Source: Talaromyces rugulosus (lineage: Eukaryota; Ascomycota; Eurotiomycetes; Eurotiales; Trichocomaceae). Taken from it: a DNA stretch of 64,000 nt. The translations under genes and the position numbers were made by a program. Location of the stretch: NCBI RefSeq assembly GCF_013368755.1, contig NC_049564.1:1558001-1622000 (forward strand), given 5' to 3'. Positions 1-11,656 of the stretch are shown in pieces (the first letter of the stretch is position 1; each line of letters starts with the position of its first letter). Under the pieces are notes generated by a model. It saw nothing but the letters and a program-made list of their open reading frames with translations. It was not told where the DNA came from and made no database searches.

Positions 1-8
1 CAGTCGCA

Positions 9-1163
9 ATGCACTTTCGTAGCTTGTTCTTCGTCCTCCCCCTGTTAGGGCTAGCCCAAGCTTGCAGCTCCGACGACGACTGCAGCCTCAACGGCGTCTG
101 CCACAGCGTCAACACCAACAGCACCTGTCTCTGCGACGCCGGCTGGATAGGGTTAGACTGCGGCCAGCTGGATCTGCGTCCTGCAACCAGAAACACAGGC
201 TACAACCGTACGGCCGAGGGGATCTCGTCCTGGGGCGCCACCATCCTCCGCGACCCCTCGCACCAGCCCGACGTGTTCCATCTAATCCACGCCCAGTTTG
301 CGTTTGGATGCGATCTAGACTACTGGACTCCCTACAGCATTATTGTCCATTCAACCTCGACGACCGGTCCCGAAGGACCCTACCATTTCCATACACAGCT
401 AGTGGGCACATTCGCGCATAACCCGACGGTCATCTACAGCGCGGCCGACGCCGCATACGTGCTGGTGCACATTGGCTGTCCGGTCAATGTATCCAGCACC
501 AGCTGCGAGACAGTGCAGTTTAGCTGTGGGCCAGGCAACACGAACAACGGCGAGAGCGGCATCTCGGCGTGGTCGTCGCGCGACCTCGAGACCTGGGAAT
601 TCCACGGCCAAGTGATGCCCGGAAACGCGAATGGCACCTGGGACGCCGACACCACCAACCCATCTATTTTCCCTCTTCACGCAGAGGGCCACGACATGCT
701 CATGGCATACCGCGGCTGTGTCGAAAACTGCGGCGAGGGAGTCGAGCAGATCGGGGTCGCGAGTGCACCCAGCTTCACAGGCCCTTATTCCCGTCTCTCC
801 CCCAAGGGGCCTGTCTTTCCCGAAAACACTGAGGATCCGCACGTCTGGCGAGACAAACGCGGCAACTGGCACATGCTGGTACACTCTCTCGAGGCCGGCG
901 GCGGATTCGGCTCAGGACCAAAAGTTGGACGACATGCGTATGCGCGAGAGTGGGATGGCGAGTGGACGTTCAACAACAGTACGCTAGCGTATAGCACGCA
1001 CGTCGCGTTTACCGATGGCACTGCGATTGATTTCTCGCGCAGGGAGCGGCCGCAGGTGTTGTTCAGCGAGGATGGGCTGATGAGGCCGCTGTTTCTGTCG
1101 AATGGGGTGCAGGAGGTGAATAGTTCGCTGAGCTATACGATTGTGCAGCCTATTGGACATTGA
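9..1163 (+). CDS. Secreted EGF-like / five-bladed beta-propeller (GH43-like) protein
   Basis: This is an intronless 384-aa protein. It starts with a signal peptide (about residues 1-18, ending LGLAQA). A six-cysteine EGF-like module follows at about residues 19-51, with the C-x-C-x8-C ending CLCDAGWIGLDC. The rest resembles the five-bladed propeller of GH43/GH117-like glycosidases: phrases such as SWGATILRDP, YWTPYSIIVHSTS and TEDPHVWRDKRGNWHMLVH are typical blade strands with the aromatic and Asp residues of such folds. Several N-x-S/T sites (NRT, NVS, NGT, NNS, NSS) fit secretion. I infer an extracellular carbohydrate-binding or carbohydrate-active protein; the catalytic acid/base pair was not assigned, so it may be non-enzymatic. 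Only 8 nt lie upstream in this window, but the start is well placed before the signal peptide. Confidence 0.8.
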   Translation: MHFRSLFFVLPLLGLAQACSSDDDCSLNGVCHSVNTNSTCLCDAGWIGLDCGQLDLRPATRNTGYNRTAEGISSWGATILRDPSHQPDVFHLIHAQFAFGCDLDYWTPYSIIVHSTSTTGPEGPYHFHTQLVGTFAHNPTVIYSAADAAYVLVHIGCPVNVSSTSCETVQFSCGPGNTNNGESGISAWSSRDLETWEFHGQVMPGNANGTWDADTTNPSIFPLHAEGHDMLMAYRGCVENCGEGVEQIGVASAPSFTGPYSRLSPKGPVFPENTEDPHVWRDKRGNWHMLVHSLEAGGGFGSGPKVGRHAYAREWDGEWTFNNSTLAYSTHVAFTDGTAIDFSRRERPQVLFSEDGLMRPLFLSNGVQEVNSSLSYTIVQPIGH

Positions 1164-1277
1164 TATGTATCTCAATGTTACATAGTATATACATAATCAA
1201 TTGATATGGCAGTGTATATAGGTATAAGTCGAATAGGAGAAGGGTCTATGCTATCTACAATCTACTCCACATCTAAA

Positions 1278-2947
1278 CTACTCTTTTAAAACACCCTCTG
1301 CAGCCTCAACCAGCATGTCAAACACCCGCTGCGTGTACTTTTCCTGCGAGTGCATGTTGCCCGTGACCACGCGGATAGCATAAACCCCGGCAAACGCAGT
1401 CGACGTCAGGTACACTTCGCCGCGCGCGTTGATGCGCTCGTATACCTCTTTGGTCAGCGCATTGCACTTTTCATCCACGGCGACTTGCGTCTTCGAATCG
1501 CCGTTTGTTACTACTACTGTTTGTGCTGTTGCTGCTGGATTGCGCACGCGAAACACGGTCAATCCATACGCCGGCGTCGTCACAATCTCAAACAGATCTG
1601 CCCGGCTTCGGATTTTGCCTGCAAAGAAGTCGCCCAGCTGCACACCTTTGCGAATAAACGCCTTCATGCCGTTCAGCCCGTAGCTGCGCATCACGAACCA
1701 GATCTTCAAGCTGCGGAAGCGTCGGCCGAGCGAGATCTGCCAGTTGCGGTAGTCGATAACGCTGCCCATTTCCGAGTACGGGTTACGCAAGTACGTTGGC
1801 GTGATGTCGAGCGCGTTGGTAAGGTCGAGACGGTTGCGGACGAATAGACAGCTTCAATCTTTGTTAATAGTGTGACATTGAGGGCATAATGTGATGGTGA
1901 ACATACCTAGCGTCAAAGTTGACGAGCAGCCACTTGTGCATGTTGACGTTGAAACTATCAATCCCCTCTGCAAAGTCCTTGGCAATATGCTGATACTCAT
2001 CTGCAATCAGCGCCGCGCCAGCATACGCCGCGTCAACATGCACCCAGATGCGCTGCCAGGACTCCTTCTCGGCCAGCACCGCCTTGAGCTCGGCCACACG
2101 GTCGACCGCACACGAGTTTGTCGTGCCCATATTGAACGTGATGAAAAACGGCTGCAGTCCGTCGGCCTCGACCTTCTCCAGCACCGCCCGCAGTGCCGGT
2201 CCCGTCATCTCCATGTTGTCGGCGAGTTGTGTCGGCACGCTGCGGTACCGGTTGCCTGCGACCAGCGCCGCCTTGGCTATACTGCTGTGCGCCTGGTCAC
2301 TCGACAGCGCGACAAGCTTGGCCCGGTTCGCGCAGATGCGGTCTTCGTACTCGGCAGAGCCATCCTTGATGCCCTCGGCCAGCGTGAGCTCGCGCGCGCG
2401 CCGCTCTCGTGCGGCGATCATCATGGTTGCGACGGACTCGCTGGCGGTGCCCTGGATCACACCGCCGCCGCCGTTGGCCGACGTGCTGAGGAAGCATTCT
2501 GGCAGCGCGAGCGCTTTGGCGACCCAGTCCATGATAATCGTCTCCAGCTCCGTGCAAGCCGGCGAGCAGATCCAGTTAAACGCGGGCGCCGTGAACGCCG
2601 CCGAGTACATCTCACCCAGGATGCTGGGGTACGTCACCGACGCTGGGAAAAATGCCATAAAGTTGGGTGACTGCCAGTGCGTCAAGCCCGGCTGGATCTT
2701 GGACTCAATGTCCGCCTGGATTTCGGCCCATGCTTGCGGTTCGGCCGGCGGGTTTTCTGGGATCAGAGGCCGGAGATAGCCCGGCTCAATGGTTGGCAGC
2801 ACGGGGCGGTCGGGCAGTGTGTCGAAATGGTTGATGACTTTTTTTTTGTTAGTATATTTTCAAATGCTCCTTTCAGGAAGATTCTGCAGGGACTGTACTG
2901 TCGTCAATGGCTGCGTGGGCTGCAACGCGAAACTGCTCGCGATCCAT
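1278..2947 (-). CDS. Aromatic-L-amino-acid decarboxylase (PLP group II, DDC/TDC-like)
   Basis: Three exons (2947-2899, 2837-1907, 1851-1278; introns of 61 and 55 nt) give 517 aa. The N-terminus MDREQFRVAAHAAIDD joins IINHFDTLPDRPVLPTIEPGYL, the usual opening of DDC-type enzymes. The Schiff-base lysine lies in NMHKWLLVNFDAS (about K318), with HVDAAYAG upstream and STSANGGGGVIQGTASE forming the cofactor pocket. The second intron falls inside the NFDAS motif, and splicing restores NFDASCLFVRNR. The enzyme removes the carboxyl group of tryptophan, tyrosine, phenylalanine or DOPA using pyridoxal phosphate, probably in the cytosol; the substrate cannot be read from the sequence. It lies next to a cupin, a Zn2Cys6 regulator and an MFS carrier, so a small catabolic or specialised-metabolite group is possible but unproven. 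Confidence 0.9.
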
Positions 2948-3890
2948 GGCGGGGTATATATATCGATCTCTCAATTGCAAGACGTATGAGATATATTAGA
3001 AGATATGCTAGATGATAGAACGAGAAAAATTTCCCGTTTGAGATTTGTATCGAATTTCCAGTGTAACCTGACCGTGTTTATATACGTAGTCTAGAGCAAA
3101 GTCCGATGTCGTCGCAGAAGAGTTGAAAATAAAATAAGCATAAATGCGGAAGTTACCGAGGCGGAAATTTCCTTGAGCTGACTCAGAGCGGCAGGATCAG
3201 CTATCGCGGAATCAGTAGTAATAGACGACGCTTTTTCTCCAGATATATTATCTTCTAATACAGTTGACTTGGATAATCACAGCTTGTAGCTACAACTCAT
3301 TGGTAGCTGGACTATGTTCTGAAAGGAGCCGTTACCGCAGTGTTCTCAGCCAAAAGAGAATCATGTACAACTAACAACTGTTAGTATTGGAAGAGGAACT
3401 CTCGCCTTTCTTCCCAACAATGCCAGGCTAATACATCAAGTTCCCCTAATTCAATGGACGTAGTGCCGATTCTACCCTCAATCTGGACAATTTCTTTGCC
3501 AGTATCTCTCCTTTCCCGCCGAGCTGGTATAGACGTGCGAGCTCTTGACGGAAGTCTAAGTCTAACCCTAAGATAATTGATGGTTTGATATGACGTCGCG
3601 GTTCAAACAAACTCAGTCTGCTTCAAAAATACATACATACATACATACATATATTAATGTATAGAGAATTGACTGTACTGAACTCCTGACTACTAGTCGT
3701 TAATGTTCAAAATGTTGTCAGTGTGGGGTGGCAAACGCGGAGGTATTCCGCAGCGTCATTTAAAAGTTCAAAACTTTGATAAACTGATCTCCGAAAGGGC
3801 GTGGCGATACCCAATTCAGAATATGCTCGTGTATCGATTGAAACCAAGTATCAAGATTTATCAATATTCTATTCTAACACCAAATACAGA
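2948..3890. other. Intergenic region upstream of the decarboxylase, with an ACAT microsatellite
   Basis: This stretch carries the promoter of the decarboxylase (TATATATA-rich just above the start) and the 3' flank of the cupin gene. A tetranucleotide ACAT run of about five units sits at 3631-3650. No supported gene was seen on either strand. Confidence 0.6.
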
Positions 3891-4484
3891 CTAATCGTGA
3901 TACCCCAGCTGCTCCTTCATCTCCTGCTCATCCTTGGTCTCATACCGCTCATCATACCACTCTTCCTCCATCTTCTTTCCCCCAATAGTTAGCTGCTGCA
4001 TGGGCATAAACACAAACAGCAGCCGGCACCAGTTCGAGGAGCTGCGGTTGCGAAACGAGTGTGCCGTGCCACGCTGGATCGCCACGTCGCCCTGCCGCAG
4101 CGTGCGTTTCTCACCGCTGTCCAGCACCAGATCGACCTCGCCCTCGAGGACCACGCTGTAGTCCACCGTCACGGTACGGTGCATGGGCGTCTCCTTGAGC
4201 GGCTGCATGTCGATGACCCGGAACACCGTGCCGTTCTCGGGCGTGATGCCGGGCGGCATGTGCAGACTCGAGTCGTAGACGGCTACGTCAAGCTCGTCCT
4301 GGCATTGCACGGGGAATGTGTCGGTTGAGTAGAGCAGGGCTAGCTCGCCGTCCTCCCCTGCGGAGCGAAAAGGTGCGCATTCTGGCACCTGGCATGACGA
4401 GAGGAAGACTGCCTCGCCATCGTGGTTGTGCGTGGTGATGTAGCGGTGCACCCGGGGGAAGCCTTTTCGACCCTGGTCTACCAT
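3891..4484 (-). CDS. Small single-domain cupin protein
   Basis: A 197-aa intronless protein. The frame stays open upstream to 4595, but the ATG at 4484 (MVDQGRKGFPRVHRYITTHN) has an A at -3 and matches the usual start of this fungal cupin group, so I prefer it. Cupin motif 1 is degenerate (MHRTVTVDYSVVLEGEVDL keeps one His and the Glu-Gly core). Motif 2 is recognisable as GDVAIQRGTAHSFRN, with the conserved His and Asn. A full HxH metal site is therefore not evident. Such proteins fold as a beta-barrel and occur near fungal specialised-metabolite and catabolic genes; a specific reaction cannot be assigned. It runs in the same direction as the decarboxylase and the Zn2Cys6 gene on either side. 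Confidence 0.75.
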   Translation of the reverse strand: MVDQGRKGFPRVHRYITTHNHDGEAVFLSSCQVPECAPFRSAGEDGELALLYSTDTFPVQCQDELDVAVYDSSLHMPPGITPENGTVFRVIDMQPLKETPMHRTVTVDYSVVLEGEVDLVLDSGEKRTLRQGDVAIQRGTAHSFRNRSSSNWCRLLFVFMPMQQLTIGGKKMEEEWYDERYETKDEQEMKEQLGYHD

Positions 4485-4648
4485 TTTATCTGTGCGACGT
4501 TGCAGTTGTTTATCTTTCTTGATGCGAGGGCATTGTTGATTGTTGTAACTCGGGGCAAAGTATTTGCCTCTGATGACCTCATTATTCCGGTTCATTGCTT
4601 AAGGTTTGGACCAGCAACCACATTTGCCATCAGCTGAAAGAAATGCAA

Positions 4649-6764
4649 TTAATCCACCAGAGCAGCAGCATCACTCAGGTCAGTAAACAGCCCCATCCAA
4701 TCATCGGCATTGGTTGCCATTGGGGCACAGCTGTCTAGCAACTCGGACCACGTATTTTCCAGACAATAATTGTCACTTTCGGTAATCTGCAACGGGTCTG
4801 CAGGAGACTGGAATTCAGGTTGAAATGCAGTCTCAGCTCCCTCAGCACGAGCCTCGAACTCTGTACTGGATGGCCTCCAGTAGCGCTGCAAAACATCCAT
4901 CATCGCATTGATGCCCTCGCGCACAATGCCAGAGTTTTGCTGCGCCTTGTCGAGCATTCGGCACGCATCCATTACCTCCTCTCGTCGTTTGTCGGCCAGG
5001 ATATCGTCCCAATTAAAACACATGTCCATCATGAGAAACACGGCTGACATGAAGACGTGATGCATAACAAACCAGACTAGAGAACTCGCCGGCATAGACT
5101 CAATCTCGATATCCATAATCCGCTTGACCTCAATAACGCGCCTTGCAGATTGTAGACACCGCACATGCGAGTATGAGAAGGCCGCATCGCGCGCGCCACG
5201 GATGAAATAATACCGATGCAACCGACAGATCCGAACATTGAATGCCTGCTGAAGGAGCAGTCGCTGCCAGGATACTTGCGGACAATCTTTGTACAGTTGT
5301 GCATATTTGCGGCGATTGCCACTGTCTAGGCGGAAGAAATCAGGTATCTGTTTGTAGACTTGGTCGAGTTTTCGGTCAAGCTCCATAATCTTGGAATACT
5401 CTATTTCCGTCCCTTCGGAATGCTCATGGCCGGTTTCGTCGACGATTTCTCGGCATACTATAGATAATTTGATGCGTTCGAGGGCATAAGACATCTTCTT
5501 GGTAGGTGTGTTCTCTGGGAAAGCGGCCCCGTCTTCTACTTGCCCAATGTCCTCGTCTCGAATATTTGCTGGTAAATTCACAGACATGTGAGCTGGGTGG
5601 ATAAAGTAAGTGGATTCTTGAGGACCGCTCAAGAAACCCAGCAGCCTTTTGCAGTCAGCCATCTTTCCCTGCTTGAAGTAACATAGTCGACGGAACATAC
5701 CAGTCGTAAGAAGTCAGCTGCCACCACAACCTGCGCTTCAGCTCCACTTCCACTGGATCATATCCATTCCTTTTTCTATATTCTTTATTCCGAATGGTGT
5801 CAGTCCGATGGAGCCCCATTTGCATGGCCTGGTTGATGATCGTCGCATTAATAAAATAACCACGAATTGACGGGTCCTGTCCGATATTTGAAACGCAGTG
5901 GCTGATTATAATGGTGGCCTGCAGTCCTTCAATCGTCGGATACGTCATGTAGTTTCCCTGCGTCAAGGCCGCGCCAACTAACGCAGAATACTCGCGGCTC
6001 CGCGTCTCAGCCTCCTTGGATGGCTGCGTAGACTCGACTCCTCGAAAGTAGTGCGAGGCTGCAACGATGCTGAAAAGTAGAGCGAGGTGATTTAGATTCA
6101 CAGTGGATTGATTGTGGACGCTCTGGTAGATGCCGTTGAACTGGGACACGGTTTGGTTGGGAATGATGACGTGGTAGACAAAGTCCATGCAGTCGATATA
6201 GTGATTCAACATTGCCATGGCTTCTGATTCTCGTGGCAAGAACGCAGTCAATGGTGTGGGCAAAGAGGCAGACTTGGGCATTAGCCTGTCTTTTAATGGC
6301 ATTGGCAGCACGCCGGGGATGCGTGAGCCCATCACGATGGTCTCGAGAAAGTCGGCTGTCTGCTCATGCTCACTGGATTCGCGAAGCCTGTGCTCTGTTT
6401 TGACCGGTTCACTGCTTTTGGATATGCTGAAGGGTCTTTCTATCTGTGGAGAGGGTGCAAACACAGGCTGATGCTCGTAATGGTGATGATAACGAGGAGG
6501 AGAACCAGGAGGACCAGGAGGACCACTAAAAGTAATACTAGGAGTAGGATGAAGGGGAGGGGGCATCTGCACCGCGCTGATGATGGCATACACACACTCG
6601 ATACGTCGTGCAATACAGTTGGAGCATGGTTGCTGTCGATTACATTTGAGCTTCTTCGCGCGGCATGTTTGACATGAGACGGGGTCTTGTCTGCGAGCTC
6701 GTTTCCTCATCGCATCGGACGCGTTCAAATCGTCTTTTCTCTTTGCACGAATCATATCCAGCAA
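4649..6764 (-). CDS. Zn2Cys6 transcription factor with fungal-specific middle domain
   Basis: Two exons (6764-5701 and 5645-4649; 55-nt intron) encode 686 aa. The binuclear zinc cluster is C31-x2-C34-x6-C41-x5-C47-x2-C50-x6-C57, preceded by a basic stretch (KRARR). A proline-rich linker follows (about 65-105). The Fungal_trans middle domain spans roughly 160-450 and includes the signature RRLWWQLTSYDW, which is split by the intron; splicing gives YDWLLGFLSG. The protein is expected to act in the nucleus as a DNA-binding regulator. It is divergently arranged with the MFS carrier at 7079 across a 314-bp promoter that carries several CGGA half-sites, which suggests it controls that carrier and perhaps itself. 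An alternative start three codons downstream would change little. Confidence 0.88.
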
Positions 6765-6850
6765 GCTGCGTCTGAAATGACTAGGAGTAATGTGTTGAAA
6801 GAAAGAAGGAGAAGATGAGAAAATTGTTGAGTCGTCTCGGAGGGGAGGCC

Positions 6851-6926
6851 CCGGATTTCCTGTTTTAGTTTAGCGTCTCGGACACTCCATGGAGTCATGG
6901 ACAGTCCGAAGCTGTTGACCCCGGAC
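6851..6926. promoter_or_regulatory. Candidate Zn2Cys6 operator cluster in the divergent promoter
   Basis: Between the regulator and the MFS gene lie CCGGAT (6851-6856), CGGAC (6879-6883), a perfect 12-bp palindrome ACTCCATGGAGT (6884-6895), GTCCG (6904-6908) and CCGGAC (6921-6926). CGGAC and GTCCG form an inverted pair around the palindrome. CGG triplets in inverted, everted or direct order are the known recognition units of Zn2Cys6 dimers. That this array is bound by the adjacent regulator is inference. Confidence 0.45.
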
Positions 6927-7078
6927 TGGTTAACCGTTTAGAGAGAAAAAAATAATAAATTAAGGGATTGGGCTGTTTTCGAAAATGAACTATATAATGG
7001 GCTATCCTCTTGGGGGAAGAAATAATTTAACCTCCAGTGTTCTATCCTACAGACAACATCCTACAATCACCACCCACG

Positions 7079-8584
7079 ATGGACGAGTCCAAAAACACAA
7101 ACAATCTAGACCCTGTCTCAGAGCCTTCTGAAAAAGGCGATGAAGTACCTTCTCCTGTCGCCGGCGAATTCACGTAAAGTGTACTTGACATCCAATCTTG
7201 CCATGCTTTCTAATGTCACTATAGAACCCGGGCTACTCTGGCGCTGATAGGCGCAACAGGAGCAACGTTTTGCACCGTCGGTTTCCAGAACGCGTTCGGC
7301 GTTTTCCAAACTTATTACAGTGAGGTTCTGATGCCAGATGAATCGGAATCGAGCATTGGGTGGATAGGGGCCATCAACATATTTATCCTCTTTTCCGGCT
7401 CGCTCGTCACAGGGCGTATTCTCGATCTTTTTGGGCCGACTGTAAGTCGGCCGCAATTAAAGAAGCCAAGTTTAATGACTGACAAATGAAAGGCCATGTT
7501 CTGGCTAGGCTCTCTAATCAACATATTCTCCATGATGATGATCTCGCTGTGCCGCAAGTATTGGGAACTCATTCTCGCCCAGGGAGTGCTACTCGGAGTC
7601 GGAAATGCCTTTCTAGTGTGCCCTGCGCTTGCACTTGTCGGACAATACTTTATGAAGAGACGGGCTGTGGCTATTGGTGTTACAATCGCGGGCTCCTCCC
7701 TAGGAGGCGTGGTATGGCCCATTGTCGTGCATGAGTTGATACAAAAGCCCAACATTGGCTTCCCCTGGACAATAAGAATTTCCGGTTTCATCATGCTCCC
7801 CATACTGGCTGTGTCATCCATCATTGCACGTCCTCCTCTGGTATCAAAGCCGACAGGGGATCAAGCCCAGAAACAGTCACCGCCAAGTCCAGCATGGGAC
7901 TGGGCAATTATTAACAAGAAAGAAATGCTGCTCACTGCATTCGGGTTTTTCTTTACCTACTTTGGCATGTTTACACCCTTTTTCTTTGTCACAAGCTACG
8001 CTATTCAACATGGGTTCTCGTCCAACTTGGCATTTTACACCATCTCCATGATTAATGGCGCATCACTCTTTGGTCGCATTCTTCCTGGAATGGTGGCAGA
8101 TCGATATGGAAAGTTCAACCTGTGTGTCCTCATGATAGCTTTGTCGGGAATCATTGCCTTGTGCTGGACTACGGTTACCTCGGTGGCAGGACTGGTTATA
8201 TTCTCTCTCGCTTATGGATTTTGCTCGGGGGTAAGTTTGCTTTACCTGGGTTCAAAGCATAGTAGCTTACATTTTTACTTTAGGGAATTTTATCATTGCA
8301 ACCAGCATGTGCAGCGCAGGTGGCCACTCCGAAAACAATTGGCACTGCAATAGGATTCATCTTGGCCTCGGCTTCGCTTTCGTGAGTATATAATCTTTTA
8401 TTGCTGTAGTCTTGTGCTAATTCCTCGAAGTGCGCTTGCCGGAACGCCTGTCAGCGGTGCCCTGATTGACAGGTATGGCTATCTGTCCGTGTCGATATAC
8501 AGCGGCGTGAGCTTACTGGCTGGGTCATCGGTGTTGGCTATGGCGAGGCTTGCTCAGAATCGTAAGCTGTTTGCTGTTGTATGA
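7079..8584 (+). CDS. MFS transporter, monocarboxylate-transporter (MCT) type
   Basis: Five exons (7079-7173, 7225-7441, 7493-8230, 8284-8381, 8431-8584) encode 433 aa. A short hydrophilic N-terminus (about 32 aa) is followed by about 12 membrane segments. Helix 1 (ATLALIGATGATFCTVGFQNAFGVFQTYY) and the loop ending SSIGWIGAINIF are typical of fungal MCT/MCH-like carriers. The motif GRILPGMVADRYGKFN in the second half matches the conserved MFS loop, and the last exon carries GTPVSGALIDRYGYLS. These carriers sit in the plasma or organelle membrane and are annotated as carboxylate, riboflavin or drug transporters; the substrate here is unknown. It is divergent from the Zn2Cys6 gene. Confidence 0.87.
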
Positions 8585-8790
8585 GTCTGATCATGCAGAC
8601 CTGATTGCAGGTAGAGAGCTAGAGAACTAATTGTAGAGTTGTATTTGATATAGACTAGATAGGATTAATTAACTTTTTCTTTCTAGCTGCTTTGATCATT
8701 TAGGTTTTAGGTAAAGTAATTGAGTTTATTTTAGTCACATCTGCAATGCTAATTACACAGTTTTCAACAGTCTTAGAAAATATACAAAAT

Positions 8791-10708
8791 CTACGCAGCT
8801 TTCTTCCAACACAGCAACCACTGCTTCAACGCGTCGGTGAAAAACCGCCTCGACTTGGCGCCCTCCTCAAACCTCATATTGAAATCAAAGCAATGCACCG
8901 CATTCTTCATCACATATCCAAACAAATTCCTTTTGGCCGTCTCGCGGTCACACCGAGGCGCTTCAGTGCGGAACGTCACAAAACCCGGCGCAAAATCTTC
9001 GGTGGATAGAGGCGATAGAGTGCGCCATGGGTCGAACTCGCCGCCAGACCAGTATGTGTTTGAGGGTCGGATTGTCCATCCTCCGGTGTCTTTGTTTATC
9101 TGCTCAGTGGCCGGACATTCCGGCAGGGCACCGCTTTTTATGGCGCCAGGGAATTGGCGGTTGCATACTTCTTGGTTGTAAGCCAGAGTCTGATGGATGG
9201 ATAGCAGGCCGTGCGAGGGTTCAGGAGAAACGTTGTTTGGCTGGAAGAAGCCAAACTGCGAGCAGTACTGCCACATCCAACCAATTCCATCGGGGTCGTT
9301 GAGCCGGGAGCCCAAATCACAGGAGTCAGAATCAGATCCAGACTGGCTGCAGTCTGTGCCGCTGTACGAATTCACAAGAGGGACAAGGTGAGACCACGCA
9401 GCGAGGCGCTCGGCCACGGCTTTGTTGCCTATGAAAGGAGCCCAGCCACTTGACGGGGCTGATTCTGGGAGTGTCCCGTTCGACGATGGATTTATGGTAT
9501 CATTGCTGTCCTGTCTTCTTCCCAGGACCCGCGATCTTCTCATTTTTGATACGCTGGCTGCTGTCCTTGGTGATGTATTTGGCACAGCCTCCAGCCAGTC
9601 ACACAGCGAGCCCAAGCCCATATCTCCTCCTCCCATGCCGTACGACTGAAAGGTGCCGTATATATACGCCAAAGCCGCGGTGAAATCACCATCCGAATTC
9701 TGTTTCGCGCCATCTCCCAGGAACAATGCTTTGACGGCATCACTCGCAGTGCCGTTTTGGTCGAGTTGCGAATCTACATATCGCATGGCAGCATGCAAGT
9801 CATGCGCACAGCCCTCGTACCCATTCCCGATCATTCCACGGTATACCTGCTCAAAATAGATGCCCATGTCGACCTGCGCTTGGACAGGTGCAGACGATGC
9901 ATAAGCGGCATATATTGTCTCTGGGAACTCATTCCGAGTAAACGCAGATCTCATGCCGGAATATGACCCGCCAAGCATAACCCACGGCGTGCCCTTTGGT
10001 GATAGATCCTGGTTTGGGATATCCGATGTGTTGAAACTTTTTGCAAAATGCGGGATATCGGCTATTGCCTGGTGATGTGTAAGATATTTGAAATCATCAA
10101 CCGGCGTCTCAACGTTCACTGGGCTCGTCGGGAAAGAATCTCCATAATATCTTTCTAGTTGTTAGAAATTTTTTTTTTCTTTGACACATTAATATGAGAG
10201 AGAGAAAGTAATACCTGTGTTCCCAAACAATACCAACACCTCCAAACTCTTTCAAAAGGCTACCCACAAAGGTCGAGTCGCCAGACAACATAGCCTGGGC
10301 CGAGCTATACGCCGCTGACTCGCCGACATCATATAAAAAGACAGGTCCTCCGGACTTGTAATACCTTGTCGACACCCAGTACCTGTTTTCATATGTGCCA
10401 CGAGTGTGATTGTCATGATCGATAGGTATCTATATCAACGTGACTATTAGGAATGTAGAAAATAGAAAGATAACGAACCCAACACATACAGAAACATATC
10501 GTGTCGGAATCGACTCTGAGATAGACTTCTCAAGTGTCTTATGGAAATGCGAAGGTTTGGAGAGAACTGTATCTGCGTCCAGCCCTAGGGCAGCTGCCAA
10601 GTGCAGGTCGCGAGACCGCGGGCTGTTGAGGTAGCCAATAGCCGAGACATGCTGTACAAAAGTCAAAAGACAAGCGCTTGAAAGCGCCAGAAAGTCTAAA
10701 GATTTCAT
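8791..10708 (-). CDS. Secreted serine peptidase, family S28 (prolyl carboxypeptidase-like)
   Basis: Three exons (10708-10490, 10429-10215, 10150-8791; introns of 60 and 64 nt) encode 597 aa. A signal peptide ends near QHVSA (residue 23). After splicing the diagnostic IPIDHDNHTRGTYENRYWV segment is restored. The nucleophile lies in GGSYSGM (about S207), where most family members have GGSY-x-G. The acid is in GGEFDPWRTLSP and the His in KNAVHCFDF near the C-terminus. Multiple N-glycosylation sites fit secretion. S28 enzymes cleave after proline, often at acidic pH, and fungi use them for extracellular protein digestion. Exon 2 ends in EHR and joins YYGDSFP, the conserved EHRYYG box. Two in-frame GTs near ENRYWV were considered as donors and rejected because the frame runs on. 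Confidence 0.9.
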
Positions 10709-11656
10709 TTTTCATGCCATGAATGTGTTTGTTTGTATATCAAATTTCTATTCAGGATGTCACTCCAGAAACAAAAGTTCGGAATAAAAAACACATACTT
10801 CAATGTCTAAATTTCAGTGTTGCACAATAGATGGAGATCACATCTCTTTTAATCTCATATCCCATATGGGGAAAAAAGTACACTACTATATGCGGAAATA
10901 AGAAAAATCAAATAAATAAATAAATAATCCAGATACGGATCAACATTTACAAGTTCAAACGCTGTTTCGAGCGTGGAATCCAAGATTCAGGCCGTCACCG
11001 TCCATGTGGAACCGGACCTGAGACGAGATTTCCGAATTCAGTTATGTTTCCACCCCGGAGAATGACTTGCAGAACACATGGCAATATAGCCCGGGCTCCG
11101 GGCCGTCTCATGCAGGACGCATTGAGGAACGTCATAGGAGATAGGGATATTACATGGCAGTAATAGATTGCCGGGACTGTTTTCGTCATTGATATCGATA
11201 AAGGAAGCAAGGGGGTGGTAATAGGGATTGCCTGTTTGGGAATGGGCTGGATTTGCAAAGGGAGGCTGGATAACTAGATCTACTGATATTTAGGAATGTG
11301 GCAACGACATATATTTGTCTGTTAAAATGTTTATTTGCAATAAGAATCAGATGGTTAAAATTTTCTACTAGATGCTTAAAAAGCACATCGATAGATAGGA
11401 TAAGTACAAGAATTCATACTCATCCGTACAGTTAAAGTTGAGTTTCAATGTTCTATCCCGAAAAACATATGTGGTTCTAGAAACATTCTGATAACATTCC
11501 AGCAAAAGGCGAGACAGACGCCAGGTATGCGACGTAAGCAAACACGGATTCGTCCGTCTTGAGACTCCAGCCACGTAATATTGTTGATCAGGTATGCACA
11601 GTCGAAAAGTACCCAACAAAACTCTTTATGTCTATGTACGTAAGGAAAATTAAAAT
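10709..11656. other. Intergenic region, S28 peptidase promoter and guanine deaminase 3' flank
   Basis: The region has the promoter of the S28 gene on the right side of that gene and an AAAT run at about 10910-10926. Short open frames here show no family resemblance and have no matching splice context. I see no supported gene. Confidence 0.55.

Noticed and set aside
1891..2779. Long plus-strand frames across the decarboxylase
   Set aside because: They are reverse-complement shadows of a clearly conserved PLP enzyme.
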